From positions 371,644 through 435,643 of the forward strand of contig NZ_NXGV01000002.1 in assembly GCF_002407605.1 (NCBI RefSeq): DNA of 64,000 nt. The letters run 5' to 3'. A program made the translations under genes and the position numbers. Shown piece after piece: positions 60,664-64,000 of the stretch. The notes beneath the pieces were generated by a model. It saw only the letters and a list, made by a program, of their open reading frames with translations, did no database searches and was not told where the DNA came from. The DNA is from Marinobacter sp. ANT_B65 (GTDB lineage: Bacteria; Pseudomonadota; Gammaproteobacteria; Pseudomonadales; Oleiphilaceae). The number at the start of each line of letters is the position of its first letter. Position 1 is the first letter of the stretch.

Positions 60664-62745
60664 ATGCAGGCATCATATTATCAAATAGCCTTATTGGCAG
60701 GCATCGGTGTACTTGCCCTGTTCGGGCTGATTCCAAAGGTTTTCCGGTACTTTTCACGGACTGAGCCGCAGAGGGAGCTGATTGGTCGCATCCGTCATCT
60801 TGACAGTCGCGCTCTCAGAATCCAGAGCCACTTTGACGGGCTGCTCGCCAGCATACCTGCAAAAATCATTTTCATAGATGCTGAAAACCGGCGCGTGGTT
60901 GCTGTCAGCCATATGCTGGCTGCAGAGCTTGGCTATGGCAGTGCAGGGGCTTGCTGCAGTAGTCTGGACGCTCTGTTCAGTAATGAAGAAGATGGTTCGG
61001 AAGTGTTGCCCCGGCTCAGGAGTGTGCTGAGGAGTAGCACGCCTCCTGTCGATACCTTCGATGATACATGGGTCGTCAATCCGTCAGGTACAGAAGCCGT
61101 TCAAAGAAAGCTGTCTGTAAGGCTGAACTCTGATGCCGGGCGCGACAATAAATGGTTCCTGGCGGTTATCGAATGCCAGCCTGTTGCCATACCTCAGGAC
61201 ACCGGGCTTTCTGCCCACGAAGAGGTCCGGTTACTGAGGGCGGCATTAACAGAACGGAACCTTTCCAGAGCACTGAAAACAATTGCAGACTATTCAAAGA
61301 AGGCGCTCTTTTGGGAGAGTCATGTGGGTATTTCGGTTGTAGATTCAGGATCCGGTGCGCTCGAGCTTGTATGCGATACGGGCTTCCATCGGGAGTTGCA
61401 GAAGGCCTTTGCCCGCATACCTCTGTTGTATGGAAAGGCTGTTAATACGACTTCATTTCTGCTGGGCAAGGAACTGTGTGTAGACCTGTCCCGGCCCGGG
61501 ACTGTGCCCGGGCCCCTGGTGGAGTTGCTGGTGCGTCATGATATAGGGTTCTGGCGGTCGTTCCCTTTGTGCGGGCTGGACGGAAAGGTTCTGGGTTCCC
61601 TGGATATACTTGGCCGGAATGATCTGGCTGAAAACACGGACGATGAGCGCCTCGCCACCATGCTGCATTTTGCCACCGCTATCATCGAGCGCCATAAATC
61701 AGCGGAAGTTGTCCAGGAAACGGTTCGCATCGAGCGTCTTATCAAGGCGGTAAATCAGGCGCTGGTACTCATATCGGGAGATGGTGGCGAGGCCAGGCTT
61801 ATGGAGGTGCTTGATCTCCTCGTAGCCTTTTTCGGGTTTGATCTTTGTGCGTTTGAACTGTGGGTGCGAACCACGGACAGTGAGGCGTTCAGAAAGCTGG
61901 CAGTCGATCCGGACAGCCCATCGGTACCCAGTATCCCAGCTAGCTCGGTCACAGATCATCTCGTGAATTACTTTTCGGTTTCCACAGAAGGCTCGGGTAC
62001 TCTGGAGTCGAAATACCAGTGCCGGTTTCTGGATGAAACCGATGCGGTGTTGCGTGAGGTTTTTGAAGCAACTGATGCAGAAAAACCCAGGGGTGTGATT
62101 TTCCCTATGGTAGTTGAGGGCTTTCCGGAAGGGTTTTTGATTGCCCGGTCTGAACGCCGTCTGGATGCTCACGAACTTTCGGTGATCTCTTCCGTGGTTC
62201 CAAGTCTGGCTGGAGCTCTGGAGCGCCAGAGGCTGCTTCAAAAACTGATCGAGAAAGCACTGTTTGATCAATTGACGGGGCTCTATAACCGGGCAGGTAT
62301 TGAAGAGCTGTTGTCATCGGAGCTGGTGCGTAGTCAGAGGTACGGGAACCCGCTTTCCGTTATGGTTTTTGATATCGACCACTTCAAGTCTGTTAACGAC
62401 ACCTATGGACACGATGCTGGTGACAGGGTGTTGAAAGAAGTGGCGCTGCGAGTTAAAGACAGTATGCGCTCAGTTGATTTTGTCGGGCGCTGGGGTGGTG
62501 AAGAGTTTCTGGTGATTCTTGCTGAAACCCCGCTCAGCAATGCAGCTATAGCGGCTGAAGGGGTCCGCAAGACTGTAGAACGGGGCGAGTATGGTATTGA
62601 TCGCCTGGTGACCGTCAGCGTGGGTGTGGCTGCTTTCCACGAAGATAGCCATGTGGACTCACTGGTCAAGCGCGCTGACCTGGCCTTGTATGAGGCGAAG
62701 CGCTCTGGCCGGAACAGGGTTGTTGTCGAAGATGGTTCGAACTGA
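60664..62745 (+). CDS. Diguanylate cyclase with GAF-type sensor domains
   Basis: 693 residues from ATG 60664, preferred to GTG 60652 because GGAGG precedes it. One N-terminal membrane helix (IALLAGIGVLALFGLIPKVF) is followed by a PAS-like region (about 45-165) and two GAF-like blocks, about 215-355 (SHVGISVVDSGSGALELVCD) and 370-530 (LLVAFFGFDLCAFELWVRTT). The GGDEF domain at 540-690 starts DQLTGLYNRAGIEELL and has GGEEF in RWGGEEFLVIL. An I-site RSVD stands five residues before it. It should make c-di-GMP under cytoplasmic sensing. Cotranscribed with the unknown gene upstream. Confidence 0.92.
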   Translation: MQASYYQIALLAGIGVLALFGLIPKVFRYFSRTEPQRELIGRIRHLDSRALRIQSHFDGLLASIPAKIIFIDAENRRVVAVSHMLAAELGYGSAGACCSSLDALFSNEEDGSEVLPRLRSVLRSSTPPVDTFDDTWVVNPSGTEAVQRKLSVRLNSDAGRDNKWFLAVIECQPVAIPQDTGLSAHEEVRLLRAALTERNLSRALKTIADYSKKALFWESHVGISVVDSGSGALELVCDTGFHRELQKAFARIPLLYGKAVNTTSFLLGKELCVDLSRPGTVPGPLVELLVRHDIGFWRSFPLCGLDGKVLGSLDILGRNDLAENTDDERLATMLHFATAIIERHKSAEVVQETVRIERLIKAVNQALVLISGDGGEARLMEVLDLLVAFFGFDLCAFELWVRTTDSEAFRKLAVDPDSPSVPSIPASSVTDHLVNYFSVSTEGSGTLESKYQCRFLDETDAVLREVFEATDAEKPRGVIFPMVVEGFPEGFLIARSERRLDAHELSVISSVVPSLAGALERQRLLQKLIEKALFDQLTGLYNRAGIEELLSSELVRSQRYGNPLSVMVFDIDHFKSVNDTYGHDAGDRVLKEVALRVKDSMRSVDFVGRWGGEEFLVILAETPLSNAAIAAEGVRKTVERGEYGIDRLVTVSVGVAAFHEDSHVDSLVKRADLALYEAKRSGRNRVVVEDGSN

Positions 62746-62781
62746 ACCCCGATTGCCCGTTGCCAGGCAAGTACCGGGTGT

Positions 62782-63387
62782 TCAGCAGCATTGCTGGCCG
62801 GCAGGGGTTCTGAACCCGATTTTTGTTTGAGGCGGGATAACGTTTACCTCGTCCTGGACTATTGCCTGCAAGTTAAAGACAGTAACGAACTTGGCAATAC
62901 CAAACTGGGTTACTACGTCATATGCAATGGCATTCAGGTGCTTGTATGGCTCCAGTTCGATCAGCCTGTCAAGGAGGTCCATCCTGTTTGAAGGCTTGCG
63001 TGGGAAGGCCTCGGTCGGTTCGCATTCCTGGTCAAGCCAACTGTTCCAGTGTGTATTTATATCATCCAGGACTTCCCGGTTTGCCCGAACCGGCAAGTTC
63101 AGGAAGCGGCAGATTTCAAAATCATCCAGGCGCTGTTTGTTTCCGTTCCAGGTGCCGATGTCGATTTTAATGTCTGCAAAGCAGAGCCCTTCCCCCGAGG
63201 CGGCACTTTTTCGCACAGCTGCGCCAATCAGGCTGCCCGGGCCTTTGTTTCCGTACAGCAATGTAATGCCTTTCTGGGGCAGGCGAAGGTGTGTATTCTG
63301 AAAATAGCCGGGGTCGCAGACGGTAAATTCAGATGGTTGACGTTCCCCTTCGTAAAAAAAGAATGTTTTTGCCCCAATGACAGACAC
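62782..63387 (-). CDS. Unknown 201-residue protein
   Basis: No family recognised. It is cytoplasmic by appearance. SVIGAKTFFFYEGERQPSEF, then LPQKGITLLYGNKGPGSLIG could be a nucleotide-type loop but lacks a full Walker A. LDDFEICRFLNLPVRANREV, INTHWNSWLDQECEPTEAFP and EPYKHLNAIAYDVVTQFGIA are helical. Two Cys end the chain (QQCC). It is convergent with the diguanylate cyclase (36-bp gap) and divergent from the last gene. Confidence 0.6.
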   Translation of the reverse strand: MSVIGAKTFFFYEGERQPSEFTVCDPGYFQNTHLRLPQKGITLLYGNKGPGSLIGAAVRKSAASGEGLCFADIKIDIGTWNGNKQRLDDFEICRFLNLPVRANREVLDDINTHWNSWLDQECEPTEAFPRKPSNRMDLLDRLIELEPYKHLNAIAYDVVTQFGIAKFVTVFNLQAIVQDEVNVIPPQTKIGFRTPAGQQCC

Positions 63388-63580
63388 TGTAATGATTACC
63401 TCCCTATGCTCAGCGCACTTTCAATACCTTTATGCTCTTCTAACATAAAGTGCAAGCAAGTAACATGGTCCCAAGTCGTGCATGATAACATTGAACCTGG
63501 GTTCACAACATTAAAGTGCTTGTGTTTGCGACGGTACTTCTCCGTACCAGAGGTCAGGCTATAATCAGGTGACAGCTACA

Positions 63581-64000
63581 ATGTCTAGTAACGAATTAAC
63601 GCACCCGACTGATCCGATTCATGGCGGTGTGCTGTCGAATCTCAAGCTTGTTCTGGAAAGTCGCCTTGGAGGAGGAGAGGTCAGGGACCTCGATCTGGCG
63701 ATGTTGATGAATGTTCCGGTTAACAGGCTGAGCCAGCTCAAACGGGCAAAGTCGTCGGTTCATGTTATGGGTAAATCTGAGGGGAACAGTGACTCCGGCA
63801 CTGATGAAGTCAGTGACGGGTTGCCAAGCCTGAGGCCCAGCCAGGCCATACTCGTCAGATTACTGCTCAAACGTCCGGAATATGCGCCCATACCCATACG
63901 CCCGTCGAATCCGGATGTGTTTGAATTGATTGCACCGTTCATGCCTGGTGCAGGGGAGGGAGCGTCAGGCCGCTCCGAGCCCCAGTCACGCAAAATGGGG
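63581..64000 (+). CDS. Unknown protein, 3' end outside window
   Basis: 140 codons are visible from ATG 63581, open to the window edge. LVLESRLGGGEVRDLDLAML then MNVPVNRLSQLKRAK resembles a helix-turn-helix (x-L-A-x-L-M-x-V-P-x-x-R-L-S-x-x-K), so DNA binding is possible. A second segment LRPSQAILVRLLLKRPEYAP follows, with a Ser/Gly-rich linker between. No ATG-near Shine-Dalgarno of strength was seen (GTGACAG). The function remains open. Confidence 0.6.
   Translation, partial: MSSNELTHPTDPIHGGVLSNLKLVLESRLGGGEVRDLDLAMLMNVPVNRLSQLKRAKSSVHVMGKSEGNSDSGTDEVSDGLPSLRPSQAILVRLLLKRPEYAPIPIRPSNPDVFELIAPFMPGAGEGASGRSEPQSRKMG

Noticed and set aside
62450..62890. GTTAAAGACAGTA occurring at about 62453 and 62872
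   Set aside because: A 13-bp match, one copy in the GGDEF gene and one in the unknown gene on the other strand; coincidence is likely.

Overview
The window looks like chromosomal DNA of a marine gammaproteobacterium close to Marinobacter. This is an inference from gene content: a wax ester synthase/DGAT, an ectoine operon with its dedicated aspartokinase, NirBD nitrate assimilation, several c-di-GMP enzymes and a TVP38/oxidoreductase fusion. No rRNA, tRNA, CRISPR array, transposase or integrase was seen. Gene density is high and genes lie in short operons on both strands.

Layout: 1-4264 holds signalling genes (end of an HD-GYP phosphodiesterase, a sensory diguanylate cyclase, an Aer-like chemoreceptor). 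4355-4940 is a decay scar joining a methyltransferase remnant to a DUF3427-like remnant. 4945-14757 carries NDH-2, a LOG hydrolase, a spermidine-synthase-like protein, a PEBP protein, a rhodanese plus YeeE/YedE sulfur pair, a YiiX-like hydrolase, a DUF547 protein, a TVP38 protein and NrtS. 14823-22097 has an EthD-like protein and an ECF sigma/anti-sigma pair divergent from a cluster of a TVP38-flavoprotein fusion, a radical SAM enzyme, an SSS symporter and a phosphoesterase-like protein. 22184-25720 is ectA-ectB-ask, without ectC. 25734-33394 holds tag, a phosphopantetheinyl transferase, pdxH, an MHYT protein, a DUF748 protein and yfbR.

33361-35011 is a 1.6-kb insert bounded by perfect 35-bp direct repeats of the 3' end of yfbR. 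It carries an overlapping pair of unknown genes. 35044-41781 has an AraC regulator, a transglutaminase-like protein, qmcA/nfeD, an SDR, a class II amidotransferase, a TM2 protein and the wax ester synthase.

41820-50439 is the nitrogen block: nirBD, a NIT-ANTAR regulator, a formate/nitrite transporter and a PP2C-kinase. The nirB and transporter leaders share one design: a sigma-54 promoter, then a small hairpin, then an intrinsic terminator just before the gene. The transporter also has tandem NtrC-like sites upstream. This fits nitrogen-limitation control combined with nitrate/nitrite antitermination.

50445-52880 is a Fur-box-preceded exbB-exbD-exbD-tonB operon whose second ExbD lacks the usual membrane Asp. 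53031-58587 holds a TauE-like exporter, a lytic transglycosylase and metNIQ. 58735-64000 has a large unknown protein, a GAF-GGDEF cyclase and two unknown genes, the last cut by the window end. Three large inverted repeats (19.6, 42.3 and 57.6 kb) sit in gaps between same-strand genes. Two share an identical 35-bp core although their self-complementary arms are unrelated.
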